From: an uncultured Bacteroidales bacterium
GTDB taxonomy: Bacteria > Bacteroidota > Bacteroidia > Bacteroidales > CAIWKO01
Reading direction: 5' to 3'
Length of the DNA: 64,000 nt
Assembly (NCBI GenBank): GCA_903913285.1
Contig: CAIWKO010000068.1
Coordinates: 62,001 to 126,000 of the forward strand
Both the position numbers and the translations under genes were made by a program. Shown piece by piece: positions 17,573-26,500 of the stretch. Numbering within the stretch: position 1 is the first letter of the stretch; each line of letters starts with the position of its first letter. Under the pieces are notes generated by a model. It was not told the origin of the DNA. It was given only the letters and a program-made list of their open reading frames with translations, and did no database searches.

Positions 17573-17791
17573 TCAGGTGGCAGGCGGTTCATCGGGTTCG
17601 ACGGGATCGACGGGCGGTTCGGTTGGGTCAACTTCGGGTTCGCGATCAATGTTCATTTCGATATCAACGCCTTTTTTAATTTCAACTACTTCTTCCCAGT
17701 GTTTGTAGCCAAGTTTGACAGCTATGAGCAGTTGTTGGCCTTCTTGATGAGCGCCCAGGTTGAATTCGGCATTTTCGTCGCTATAGATCAT
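17573..17791 (-). CDS. Small hypothetical protein with proline/acid-rich tail
   Basis: A 72-residue frame whose N-terminal 45 residues are folded-protein-like (LGAHQEGQQLLIAVKLGYKH, then WEEVVEIKKG). The last 22 residues are a Pro/Glu/Asp tail of PTEPPVDPVEPDEPP type. No signal peptide and no family recognised. A terminator lies 18 bases downstream, supporting a transcribed gene, but it could be the 3' remnant of a longer one. Confidence 0.5.
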   Translation of the reverse strand: MIYSDENAEFNLGAHQEGQQLLIAVKLGYKHWEEVVEIKKGVDIEMNIDREPEVDPTEPPVDPVEPDEPPAT

Positions 17792-17986
17792 ATATTTGTT
17801 TTCGAAATAAAATTTTTGTTTTTGATAATTCGATTATTGTTTTTGATAATTCTGTTTTTCTATTTTTTTGATTGATCTATTGAATCCATTATTATCATTT
17901 TTTTGGAAAAACCTATCTTAACATCACAATATCTGTACTTTCGGAACTAGCAAATTGATTTTTGAAAACTGCAGAGGCTAAAATTT

Positions 17987-18175
17987 TTGCGGGAAAAGTC
18001 AACTTTTTTGCGGGAAAAGTCATCTTTTTTGCGGGAAAAGCTAACTTTTTTGCGGGAAAACAAGAAATTTTTGCGGGAAAGTAACAAAGTATTGCGGGAA
18101 AGTATGAAATTTTTGCGGGAAAACATGAAAATATTGCGGGAAAACATGAAATTTTTGCGGGAAAGTGATAAATTT
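17987..18175. repeat. 21-bp tandem repeat, 9 units
   Basis: The core TTGCGGGAAA recurs at 17987, 18008, 18029, 18050, 18071, 18092, 18113, 18134 and 18155, always 21 bases apart, while the rest of each unit varies. Because 21 is divisible by three it stays open in several frames (FLRExxx heptads), but no start signals or family support a protein. Confidence 0.85.
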
Positions 18176-18374
18176 TGATCGGAAACCGACTTAGGCAGAT
18201 GGTGAGGCAAGTTATTTTTGATAGAGGGGAAGTTATTTTGGTTTTGATATAACGAAGCAGTGGAAAGAAGAAATAGCGGATGGAAATTGAAAGATATGAT
18301 GGCTTTTGGGAGAATGCTATGGCTCTATAATATTTATTTTCAGATAATTTTATTGTTTCTTTGAAAAAGATTTA

Positions 18375-18382
18375 TATATTTG
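18375..18382 (+). promoter_or_regulatory. Promoter -7 element TATATTTG (SBBP gene)
   Basis: An exact TAnnTTTG match leaving a leader of about 100 bases before the SBBP-repeat gene. Confidence 0.5.
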
Positions 18383-18486
18383 ATGGTATGAAAATAGAAA
18401 TATAGCAATTGTTCATTGTCTTTGAAATTCCATAAGTATCGGACAATAACAAAAACAAAATAGTTTAACCTTAAAAAAAAGACGTC

Positions 18487-19929
18487 ATGAAAACAAAAAT
18501 CTTACTTCTCGCGTTCATTGGTTTTTTTGGTTTTTTAAGCAACATCGCTCTTGCACAAACTCCCGAATGGCAATGGGCAAAAAGCGTTGGAGCCACCTTT
18601 AATAACGACAATGCCTATTCGGTTACCGCGGTAGATGCTTCGGGCAATGTTTATGTGGCAGGCGATTTCGCAAGCCCTACGGCTACTTTTGGTTCAATAA
18701 GCCTTAAAAGTGCAGGCGATGCTGATATGTTTATTGCAAAATACGATACCAAAGGCGAACTTATTTGGGTTAAGAATTTCGGCGGCAAGAATTTCGACGG
18801 GGCAAGTGCTATTGCCATTGATGCAGCGGGCAATGTTTTTGTGGCCGGAAAACATTTAAGCACAGGTTTTATCTTGGGTTCAACCACCCTTACCGACCCG
18901 GGTTTATTTTTAGCGAGATTTGATGGCGACGGTAATGCCGTTTGGGCAAAGAATTTGCCCGGAACAGGCATCGATTTTATCAACTCGCTGGCGCTGGATG
19001 CTAAAGGGAATGTATTTATTACCGGAACTTTCGGAAGCAAAACTCTCACGTTTGGCAGCACGGTGCTCACCAACTTGGGTGGCGACTGCCCTCAGGGATG
19101 CCAGGATGTGTTTGTGGCGAAATACGATGCCAACGGAAATTGTTTATGGGCAAAAAGTGCGGGAGGCTCGGCCAGCGACTATTCACAGGCTGCGGCAACC
19201 GATGCTTCGGGCAATGTTTTCATCGGTGGTGGCTTCTACAGCACCACACTCAGTTTTGGCTCCGTCACTTTAAAACGAAGTGATAAAACAGCCATCATTG
19301 GAGGCGACATGTTTGTGGCCAAATTTGATGGCGACGGCAATTTGCTTTGGGCAAAGAATGCCGGCAACAATAACGACGAGAAAGTATTTTCAATTGCAAC
19401 AGATGCAAGCGGTGATGCTTACGTTGCCGGAAGTTTTAAAAGCCATGAGTTCACACTTGGCACTTTCACCTTAACAAAAGAAAGTCACATGGCAGGCTAC
19501 AGTAATTTTTTTCTGGCCAAATACGATGCCGGCGGCAATGTGTTGTGGGTACAATTTGGTGGTGGCGGCAACACCGACGAATCGAGATCTGTGGTATTAG
19601 ATGCTTCGGGCAATGTGTATTTAGCAGGAATATTCACCAGCGGTTCTATAACTGCCGGCACCTATAAATTAAAAAACGAACGAACCGGAACTTACGATAT
19701 TTTCCTGATCAAATACGATCCCAAGGGCAATGTGCTTTGGGCCAACAGCGAAGGAACCAATAATATGGATTACGCTTTCTCGCTTGCAGCCGATCGTTCG
19801 GACAATATCTATTTAACCGGACTTTTCGGTACGAAAGAAATTAAATTTGGCTCTACCACATTAACCAATACCTTCGGCAGTTTAAATTCGAGCTTTAATA
19901 TTTATGTGGCGAAGTTGAAAGGGAAATAA
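18487..19929 (+). CDS. Secreted SBBP-repeat beta-propeller protein
   Basis: A 480-residue protein with a signal peptide (residues 1-24, ending ALAQ) and a run of SBBP-type repeats of about 45-55 residues with the pattern DASGNVYVAGxF...FGSxxL...DxFIAKYDxxGNxLWAKxxGG. The repeats predict a beta-propeller. Unlike the delta-60, CotH and beta-helix proteins nearby it lacks a type IX sorting domain, ending in NIYVAKLKGK, so it is probably periplasmic or released. No enzymatic role is visible. Confidence 0.85.
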   Translation: MKTKILLLAFIGFFGFLSNIALAQTPEWQWAKSVGATFNNDNAYSVTAVDASGNVYVAGDFASPTATFGSISLKSAGDADMFIAKYDTKGELIWVKNFGGKNFDGASAIAIDAAGNVFVAGKHLSTGFILGSTTLTDPGLFLARFDGDGNAVWAKNLPGTGIDFINSLALDAKGNVFITGTFGSKTLTFGSTVLTNLGGDCPQGCQDVFVAKYDANGNCLWAKSAGGSASDYSQAAATDASGNVFIGGGFYSTTLSFGSVTLKRSDKTAIIGGDMFVAKFDGDGNLLWAKNAGNNNDEKVFSIATDASGDAYVAGSFKSHEFTLGTFTLTKESHMAGYSNFFLAKYDAGGNVLWVQFGGGGNTDESRSVVLDASGNVYLAGIFTSGSITAGTYKLKNERTGTYDIFLIKYDPKGNVLWANSEGTNNMDYAFSLAADRSDNIYLTGLFGTKEIKFGSTTLTNTFGSLNSSFNIYVAKLKGK

Positions 19930-19969
19930 CAGATCGGGTTTTTAAATGCACTCTAGAAACAATAGCTTA

Positions 19970-21475
19970 CTACTCCGTTGTAACAAATTTCTTTTTGTCC
20001 TGCTTGCATATAAATTGCATCACATCGCGCGAGGTTCTTGCTCCGGCAGGCACTCCGCCCGGAGGCATGAGCCACATACCCGTTAGCCAAAAATTATCGA
20101 GTTTCGGTAAGGTTTTTTTAAAGATGCGGCTGTTTTTCATCAGTTCGGGTGTCATAATCCAGCTCATGTATGAACCTTTGTAGTTGTTGGCATATCTTTT
20201 ATAGGTCATGGGCGACAATACATCGGAAACTTCAATTTTGTCGGCAAATCCCGGGTATTTCTTTTCCAATTCGGCTATAGTGATACGGAGTATTCGTTCT
20301 TTTTCGGCTTTATAGGCAGCTTTGTCGGCATAAAGGCTTTCCCAATACTCAAAATCGTCGGTAGCAAACGCACAGGCAAGCACTGTTTTTCCTTCGGGCG
20401 CCAGAGTAGGATCAAAACTATAGTTCGACATAGTAAACCACTCGGTTTGCTGATTGCCTATCGTGATGGGCGACTCCATCTTAAACACTTCGGTAACACA
20501 ATCGGGTTCGTGGCTCAGATCCATATTCACGCCAAACGAAATCTGCACCATAGAATGATACAATAGTCCTGTTTGGAACAGTTTTTCGTGTTTGGGTTCA
20601 ACATACTTGCCGTCGAGCATATTATAAACCGTGTGGTGCAGATCGGCTCCCGAAATAACATAATCGGCCGCTATATCTTCGCCATTCTCCAGTCTGATAC
20701 CGCAGGCTTTATTATCTTTCACTAATATCTTTTCTACCCGTTTGCCATAATTGATCTTACCGCCCAGGTTTAGCAGACGGGTTTCGATGGCTTTGGAAAA
20801 TTCGAGCGACCCTCCTATCGGAAAACCGCCTGCCTTATTGTGAAGCTGCGACATGGTGAGCACCAGCCCGAACAAACTCATTTCTTTCATATCTATCACC
20901 ATCGGAAACACTTCGCGCAGAAAAGGGTCTTTGAACCTTTGAGCAAATTCCTCGATAGAGATCCTGCAAAAAAAATAAAGGTCACGCATATACTGCTTGG
21001 TGTTCCACAGCAGTTTGATGTTCTCCGCAAAACTGAGCAGTTCAAGCGCTTTATCAATAGGGGCTTTAAACCCGGCAAACTTGCGGATGAGGTTGCACAA
21101 AAACTCAATGGGTTCTTTATCGTCGGGCGAAAGTTCTTTCATGTGGCGTTCAAGCTTATCGGCATCACAATACATGATAAAGGTTTTTCCGTCGGCATCC
21201 GCTATCCTGTAAAACTCTTCGTGATCATACATCCTGCGGTTTTGCACCGCGCCCAGTTCTTTCCAAAGCTGATAAAAAGGGTCGGCTTCGCCCGAACCCG
21301 TGAGCCAATGCAAACATCCGTCGATGGTAAACTCTCCCTTTTTCCACGAAGTGCATAAGCCTCCCGGCGAACTGTGTGCTTCATACAATTCAGCCTCATA
21401 ACCATTCATTCTGGCATAACATCCGGCCGACAGTCCGGCAATACCGGCTCCAATGATCACGATCTTTTTCTCCAT
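19970..21475 (-). CDS. FAD-dependent phytoene desaturase/retinol saturase-like oxidoreductase
   Basis: The 501-residue flavoprotein opens with the dinucleotide-binding motif VIIGAGIAGLSAGCYARMNG (residues 5-24) and a CrtI-family SPGGLCTSW stretch (about 36-44), followed by FTIDGCLHWLTG. The C-terminal FAD region includes NFWLTGMWLMPPGGVPAGA (about 465-483). Relatives desaturate or saturate isoprenoid chains, or act as poorly characterised NAD(P)/FAD oxidoreductases. No other carotenoid gene is nearby, so the substrate remains open. It is monocistronic, with promoter TACTTTTG at 21520-21527 on the minus strand. Confidence 0.85.
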   Translation of the reverse strand: MEKKIVIIGAGIAGLSAGCYARMNGYEAELYEAHSSPGGLCTSWKKGEFTIDGCLHWLTGSGEADPFYQLWKELGAVQNRRMYDHEEFYRIADADGKTFIMYCDADKLERHMKELSPDDKEPIEFLCNLIRKFAGFKAPIDKALELLSFAENIKLLWNTKQYMRDLYFFCRISIEEFAQRFKDPFLREVFPMVIDMKEMSLFGLVLTMSQLHNKAGGFPIGGSLEFSKAIETRLLNLGGKINYGKRVEKILVKDNKACGIRLENGEDIAADYVISGADLHHTVYNMLDGKYVEPKHEKLFQTGLLYHSMVQISFGVNMDLSHEPDCVTEVFKMESPITIGNQQTEWFTMSNYSFDPTLAPEGKTVLACAFATDDFEYWESLYADKAAYKAEKERILRITIAELEKKYPGFADKIEVSDVLSPMTYKRYANNYKGSYMSWIMTPELMKNSRIFKKTLPKLDNFWLTGMWLMPPGGVPAGARTSRDVMQFICKQDKKKFVTTE

Positions 21476-21519
21476 AAAAACAGCTGAAAAGTATTGATTG
21501 TTTTTTTTGAATGCTGTTG

Positions 21520-21527
21520 CAAAAGTA
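21520..21527 (-). promoter_or_regulatory. Promoter -7 element TACTTTTG (oxidoreductase gene)
   Basis: An exact consensus match 45 bases before the start of the FAD-dependent oxidoreductase gene. Confidence 0.55.
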
Positions 21528-21660
21528 TGGTTATTTTTTCACAAAACCATTGTATCAAAGAATTTCAGATTAATATCAGTTTTTTATTTGCTTGGTTTCA
21601 ACCTCGAACTTTGTTCTGGATTCAAATAGTGTTTTCAAAACGTCATCATCAAAAATAACG

Positions 21661-21668
21661 TATCTTTG
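21661..21668 (+). promoter_or_regulatory. Promoter -7 element TATCTTTG
   Basis: An exact TAnnTTTG match 33 bases before the 21701 gene. Confidence 0.55.
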
Positions 21669-21700
21669 ACAAGCATTTCATTTAAAACCAAAACCAACGT

Positions 21701-22273
21701 ATGAAAAAAACTATCATTGCCGCTTTTCTGCTTTTATTTTTATGCATCGGCAAATCGTTTGCACAATACACCACCACCAAAACCGACGGAGGTTCGGCAG
21801 TTACAAAATACAACGACGACTACTCGGTGAACAAAGGCTCAACACTCAAAAGAGAGTGGTATACGCTCAACAACGCAGCCTGTCCGCTTCAGCTGAAGGA
21901 TATCGGAATATCAACCTTGTATGATTCTAAATATCTGTTCACTCCCAAAGGCGAAATGATTGCAAAAGATACCATAACCGCCTACGAAATCCATCATATT
22001 TTATATGATGTGTTTGGCAGGTTTCTGGTTTCGTTGCGTAATTTCACCTGTAAGAACATAGCCGGAAATTTTAATTTCCCGGATTATTGGTCGTGGGGTT
22101 CCGATATGGATATGGCAAGCGAATATTATACCTGCGTTTCGTATGTGGCTTGTGTGCGCACCAGCAGCGGGAAGGTATGGAAATACAACCCAATTGATAT
22201 TAAAGCCGAATTAAATAAAATCCAAATTGTATACGAGGATAGTTACAGCCCGAAATCGGAAACGAAAAAATAG
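21701..22273 (+). CDS. Hypothetical secreted protein
   Basis: A 190-residue protein with a clear signal peptide (MKKTIIAAFLLLFLCIGKSFAQ). The mature part has four cysteines (at about 48, 121, 145 and 151), acidic and aromatic patches, and a lysine-rich tail. Its domain was not recognised. It has its own promoter and is followed 57 bases later by a small lipoprotein gene with which it may be co-transcribed. Presumably periplasmic or envelope-associated; function unknown. Confidence 0.7.
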   Translation: MKKTIIAAFLLLFLCIGKSFAQYTTTKTDGGSAVTKYNDDYSVNKGSTLKREWYTLNNAACPLQLKDIGISTLYDSKYLFTPKGEMIAKDTITAYEIHHILYDVFGRFLVSLRNFTCKNIAGNFNFPDYWSWGSDMDMASEYYTCVSYVACVRTSSGKVWKYNPIDIKAELNKIQIVYEDSYSPKSETKK

Positions 22274-22329
22274 TTTAATATTATAAGTCAGACCCGATTG
22301 CGCCATCTTTAATTTAAACACTATACACC

Positions 22330-22608
22330 ATGAAACTTAAGATCCTTTACCTTAGCGGCATGATGGCAGCGATAATACTCTTGTTCACCTCCTGCAACTA
22401 CATAATCACAGCACTGGTTTTTCCGAACCGCTGCGAAAAATGCAAGATCATCGACAAATATACTCAGGAAGTTGTCTGGAGCGAAGAAGATTGCGGAGGC
22501 GCTGTAGCCGGACTCGAAGATCGAGCTAAAGTAGAAGCCTACGATAGGAATTCAAACAGTGCAATGGAACGCTACGAGGTGAGCTGCGATACATATTCAA
22601 ATAAGTAA
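22330..22608 (+). CDS. Small cysteine-rich lipoprotein
   Basis: A 92-residue protein with a lipoprotein signal peptide whose lipobox is LLFTSC (modified Cys near residue 21). The mature part carries a CEKC pair (about 35-38) and two further cysteines, and ends SCDTYSNK. CxxC plus additional cysteines could bind a metal or form disulphides. No family recognised. A weak leader with ATCTTTAATTTAAAC precedes it, so it may depend on the promoter of the upstream secreted protein. Confidence 0.65.
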   Translation: MKLKILYLSGMMAAIILLFTSCNYIITALVFPNRCEKCKIIDKYTQEVVWSEEDCGGAVAGLEDRAKVEAYDRNSNSAMERYEVSCDTYSNK

Positions 22609-22840
22609 AGAACTTCACAACAACTTCGTGCCCATGAGGCCTGTATTGATGTCTCACTTCCTCCAAAAGGTAATGCGCTTTTCTGTTGACTAAAAATAAT
22701 CCTTATGATATTCATTTCTGATCTCACTTAATGTCATCGACGGCACCATCATAATTCCAAAAAGTTTGTAAACCAGTTTAAAAAAGTTATAAATTTACAG
22801 GTTTAAAGCTATTTTCCAAATCAATCATAAACCATTTCAC

Positions 22841-24892
22841 ATGAAAAAACTTTTACTTGTCTTTAGTTTATCACTTTCCACAATAATAACTTCAGCTCAA
22901 ACTTATTCAAACACCACAGGAGGAACTATTCCCGATGCCGGTGCTATTGTTTCGTTCCCCATAACGGTTTCGGGTTTGTCTCCTTCAACTATTGATACCA
23001 TTTTTGGTCTGGAAACCGTTTGTTTCACTATTAATCATACTTACGATGCCGATTTGAGTATATCGCTGCAATCTCCCGATGGTACTATTGTAGATCTATC
23101 AGTAGCCAACGGAGGAGGCGGTCTGAATTATACAAACACCTGTTTAAACAGTTCTGCCTCTTTATCTATTGTTAATGCAAGTCCACCCTTCACCGGCACT
23201 TATATTCCTCAGGGATTTATCGGAACCATGAATAACGGACAAATTGGTAACGGAACATGGAACTTGCTTGTGCAGGATGTAGCAGCTTTAGATTCGGGAA
23301 CTGTGATCGAATGCAGTATAACATTCGGCAATAATCCTGCGCATCCTTTCACTTTCACATCTTCCGATATACCTCTTGTAGTAATAAATACATTCAACCA
23401 AAGCATACCGGATGAACCAAAAATAAATGCTCACATGGGAATTATTTATAACGGACCCGGAGTCAGAAACTATTTGACCGATCCGTTTAATAATTATAGC
23501 GGTAATATTGGTATCGAAATTCACGGTTCGAGTTCACAAATGTTTCCCCAAAAAGCTTACGGTTTGGAAACCCGCGATGCCGGCGGATCTAATTATGACA
23601 CTATTATTTTGGGCATGCCGCCCGAACACGACTGGATTTTATATGCTCCTTACGATGATAAAACCTGTATGAGAAATGTGTTGACCTATCAGATTGCAAA
23701 TCTTACCGGTCATTATGCTCCACGCACAAAATTTTGTGAACTGGTTATCAACCAACAATATCAGGGAATATACGTAATGATGGAAAAAATTAAACGCGAT
23801 TCGAACCGGGTTAATATTTCTAATCTTAACCCGGGCGATACAACAGGTATGCAGTTAACAGGTGGGTATATTGTTAAAATAGACCGTATCGATGGCCCGG
23901 GTAGCTACTGGACATCAAATTATCAATCGAGCATCAGTACTGATATTAATTTTGTGTACGTATATCCCAAACCGGGTGATATAAACACGCCTCAAATGAA
24001 CTACATAAAGTCCTGTGTTGATTCATTTGAATATGTACTGAACAGTGCAAACTTTGCAGATCCTGTTAATGGTTGCCGAAAATTTGCGGATGAAAATTCA
24101 TTCATCGATTATTTTATCCTGAACGAGGTGAGCCGAAATGTGGATGCATATAGGCTCAGCACTTTTTTATATAAAAACAAAAACACTCATGGCGGAAAAC
24201 TGGTGGCAGGTCCTGCCTGGGATTATAATCTGGGCTGGTGGAATGCCAATTATTGTGATGGGGATCTGAGTACCGGTTGGGCATACCAGTATAACACTGT
24301 TTGCGGAGGCACCTGGGGAGTACCGTTTTGGTGGGATAAGTTCCTGCAGGATCCGGCTTATACTGCCGATTTGAAATGTCGCTGGTTATCGCTGCGACAA
24401 AATGTGTTAAGTATCCCTTCATTAGATCATTTTATTGATTCAGTTGCCGCTTATTTGAATGAATCAAAGACCCGACATTTTCAAATCTGGCCGATTTTAG
24501 GCGTATATACCTGGCCCAATCCAACGCCTTTAGCAACCGATTATGCAGGTGAAATAACGAATATGAAAAACTGGATATACGACCGTATAACCTGGCTGGA
24601 TGCTAATATGCCCGGCGTTTGTGATCTTAATATCAATACAAATTCTTTAGCAGATAATTCCGTTCAGATATATCCGAACCCTTTTAAAAATTCGACAACC
24701 ATTTCATTCAGTAATGAACAAGAAAATACCACGATTACTGTTGTGGATGTTGTTGGCAACAAAATAAGTTCAACAAAATTTTCAGGCAGGGAACTGGTGC
24801 TGGAAAAAGGAAATATGCAGGCAGGAGTTTATTTTGTGCAAATTATTGACGAAATGGGAAATGTTTGCAATAAGAAAATAATTGCCCAATAA
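22841..24892 (+). CDS. Secreted CotH-kinase-family protein with P-domain and T9SS sorting domain
   Basis: A 683-residue protein in four parts: a signal peptide (1-19); a proprotein-convertase P-domain at about 20-165 (TINHTYDADLSISLQSPDGT); a CotH domain at about 185-580 (IGIEIHGSSSQMFPQKAYGL, then HDWILYAPYDDKT, then GIYVMMEKIKRD, then AGPAWDYNLGWWN); and a type IX sorting domain from about 600 (VQIYPNPFKNSTTISF). CotH proteins are atypical surface protein kinases, with the catalytic acidic residues lying in the WDYNLG region. Here the protein is probably surface-displayed through type IX secretion. Confidence 0.88.
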   Translation: MKKLLLVFSLSLSTIITSAQTYSNTTGGTIPDAGAIVSFPITVSGLSPSTIDTIFGLETVCFTINHTYDADLSISLQSPDGTIVDLSVANGGGGLNYTNTCLNSSASLSIVNASPPFTGTYIPQGFIGTMNNGQIGNGTWNLLVQDVAALDSGTVIECSITFGNNPAHPFTFTSSDIPLVVINTFNQSIPDEPKINAHMGIIYNGPGVRNYLTDPFNNYSGNIGIEIHGSSSQMFPQKAYGLETRDAGGSNYDTIILGMPPEHDWILYAPYDDKTCMRNVLTYQIANLTGHYAPRTKFCELVINQQYQGIYVMMEKIKRDSNRVNISNLNPGDTTGMQLTGGYIVKIDRIDGPGSYWTSNYQSSISTDINFVYVYPKPGDINTPQMNYIKSCVDSFEYVLNSANFADPVNGCRKFADENSFIDYFILNEVSRNVDAYRLSTFLYKNKNTHGGKLVAGPAWDYNLGWWNANYCDGDLSTGWAYQYNTVCGGTWGVPFWWDKFLQDPAYTADLKCRWLSLRQNVLSIPSLDHFIDSVAAYLNESKTRHFQIWPILGVYTWPNPTPLATDYAGEITNMKNWIYDRITWLDANMPGVCDLNINTNSLADNSVQIYPNPFKNSTTISFSNEQENTTITVVDVVGNKISSTKFSGRELVLEKGNMQAGVYFVQIIDEMGNVCNKKIIAQ

Positions 24893-24903
24893 CACTAAAT
24901 GTT

Positions 24904-24911
24904 TAACTTTG
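24904..24911 (+). promoter_or_regulatory. Promoter -7 element TAACTTTG
   Basis: An exact consensus match 65 bases before the 24977 gene. Confidence 0.5.
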
Positions 24912-24976
24912 AGGATGTATTGTAAAATAATACAGGAAATAGTCCTTTCAATTATTGTCATTTAACAGCTGATTAT

Positions 24977-25582
24977 ATGAAAACATTGAAATTTTTATGC
25001 ATAATAATCATTGTATGTTTTGCCCGAACAGGTGCCCGGGCTCAGAACATTGAAAATAAAGTGTCGAACGACGACTGGAACAACATTATTACGCTATTAT
25101 CGAATGAAAAATGGGTGGATGCTGAAAAATTAAGTGATAAATTCCTCGCCAGATACACCGATAATGATGACAGCCTCGCCGAACCTGCCATTTTACGCTA
25201 TATGAATTTAAGATGCGTTGCTGCCCGCCTGAGCGAACATGAGTACAGTAAAGAGAAAGCCATGAAAAAAGTAGAGAAGTTTATTGGAAAAACCATTATA
25301 ACACCACCCCGTCCTTTTTATCCGAAATGCATATTCAATTGCCTGCAATTATCAGAGAACAAAAAGAACTTATTCTCGTGCTCGTCAAATACTGACAAGA
25401 CCACTATACAAATATTTGAAACATACATCATGGCCGATACCAATATTACAAAAGATACAAGCGCTCTGATAGACAAGAAACTTCGGATAGGTGCTATAAT
25501 TAAAGATATTAAAACCGGGGGTGAAATGATGCCCCGTTTCGATATAACTTTTGGAGATGCTTTTATTTGGGATGAAGAATAA
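24977..25582 (+). CDS. Hypothetical secreted protein
   Basis: A 201-residue protein with a signal peptide ending ARTGARAQ (about residue 23). The mature part is helical (ITLLSNEKWVDAEKLSDKFL, then AILRYMNLRCVAARLSEHEY), suggestive of a TPR-like helical array, followed by a beta-rich C-terminus with PRFDITFGDAFIWDEE. Family unknown. It has its own promoter and is convergent with the START-domain gene. Confidence 0.65.
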   Translation: MKTLKFLCIIIIVCFARTGARAQNIENKVSNDDWNNIITLLSNEKWVDAEKLSDKFLARYTDNDDSLAEPAILRYMNLRCVAARLSEHEYSKEKAMKKVEKFIGKTIITPPRPFYPKCIFNCLQLSENKKNLFSCSSNTDKTTIQIFETYIMADTNITKDTSALIDKKLRIGAIIKDIKTGGEMMPRFDITFGDAFIWDEE

Positions 25583-25647
25583 TTATACAACCTGTACAAA
25601 AAGCATAATCAATAATTCATTACACCAATTCTTATTCCAAGTTAATC

Positions 25648-26292
25648 TTATAGCTCCTTAACGATCTTCATCACCTTTTTAGGATATTGCGGCGATTCCA
25701 CGATATTTTTCAAATTCACCAAAACGGTATACGGAGTGTTGGTGATGAATTCGTTAACAATAGCAGCAGGTACAATACCCCCCGATTCGCAATGCACCTG
25801 ATACACCACTTTTGTGCTTCCTTTGGTTAAAGGAGTTAATTGCCAGAATCCTGTTATATCGGGCACCCTTACAATACCCGATTTTTCGGGCAGATAATCT
25901 TTAACCCCTTTCAGTGTAACGGTTATTACCTTGGTAAGGGTGTCCTGCTTAACACTATAGTACGCACAAATATCTCTGTCGGAAACAGGCCATGACGATT
26001 TAAGCACCGTATAGGTATAACCTGAAGTCGGATTTATTCTTTTTATGCGTTCGGCATAACTACATTTGTACATCCATTTCGGGTATTCCGAAATACTGTC
26101 GATGAGCGACAATATACCCGACATATTCGACTTTACAGTAACTTCCCCTTTGAATTCCTCCACATTCGAACCCGCTATTTTTCGGGTATATACCTTCACA
26201 TTATCTTTGTCTAACCTCAGGTCCCATTTTTGTCCGGAGCAGCATAATCCAATTGATATCAAAATCAAAACAGATAGTAAAAGTTTTCTCAT
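25648..26292 (-). CDS. START-domain lipid-binding-type protein
   Basis: A 214-residue protein with a signal peptide (about 1-20, ending CCSGQ) followed by a START/SRPBCC fold: WDLRLDKDNVKVYTRKIAGS, EFKGEVTVKS, ISEYPKWMYKCSYAERIKRI, and the diagnostic SSWPVSDRDICAYYSV (about 99-114). Such proteins enclose a hydrophobic ligand, often a lipid; the ligand here is unknown and the location is probably periplasmic. Promoter TATTTTTG at 26332-26339 on the minus strand. Confidence 0.8.
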   Translation of the reverse strand: MRKLLLSVLILISIGLCCSGQKWDLRLDKDNVKVYTRKIAGSNVEEFKGEVTVKSNMSGILSLIDSISEYPKWMYKCSYAERIKRINPTSGYTYTVLKSSWPVSDRDICAYYSVKQDTLTKVITVTLKGVKDYLPEKSGIVRVPDITGFWQLTPLTKGSTKVVYQVHCESGGIVPAAIVNEFITNTPYTVLVNLKNIVESPQYPKKVMKIVKEL

Positions 26293-26331
26293 ACTTAAAA
26301 ATTATTATGACGACAATTAAGATCAGGGTAA

Positions 26332-26339
26332 CAAAAATA
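26332..26339 (-). promoter_or_regulatory. Promoter -7 element TATTTTTG (START gene)
   Basis: An exact consensus match 40 bases before the START-domain gene. Confidence 0.5.
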
Positions 26340-26455
26340 AGAAAATATCGATCTTGTAAAAAAGAATTTTTGAAAATAAGTAGTTTATGAACTCTTTTCA
26401 GGTATTCGCATCTCCGGCCTGCAACAATTAGTTTGCATTTGTGCTTAAAATTTTG

Positions 26456-26463
26456 TAACTTTG
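26456..26463 (+). promoter_or_regulatory. Promoter -7 element TAACTTTG with -33 TTTG
   Basis: TTTG at 26432-26435 and TAACTTTG at 26456-26463 are 20 bases apart, the best-spaced Bacteroidota promoter in the window. It drives msrBA. Confidence 0.65.
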
Positions 26464-26500
26464 AATAAATCCTTTCAAAAAGGATGAAAAATATCAAAAG

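Larger units (their letters stand above)
17792..18486. other. Long intergenic region around the 21-bp array
   Basis: It contains the nine-unit array and, near its end, the promoter TATATTTG (18375-18382) for the SBBP gene. No credible gene was seen. Confidence 0.6.

Noticed and set aside
17947-18210. Coding sequence for heptad repeats (FSRKKVD or FLRENMK)
   Set aside because: Both strands are open over the same array; explained by the 21-bp period.
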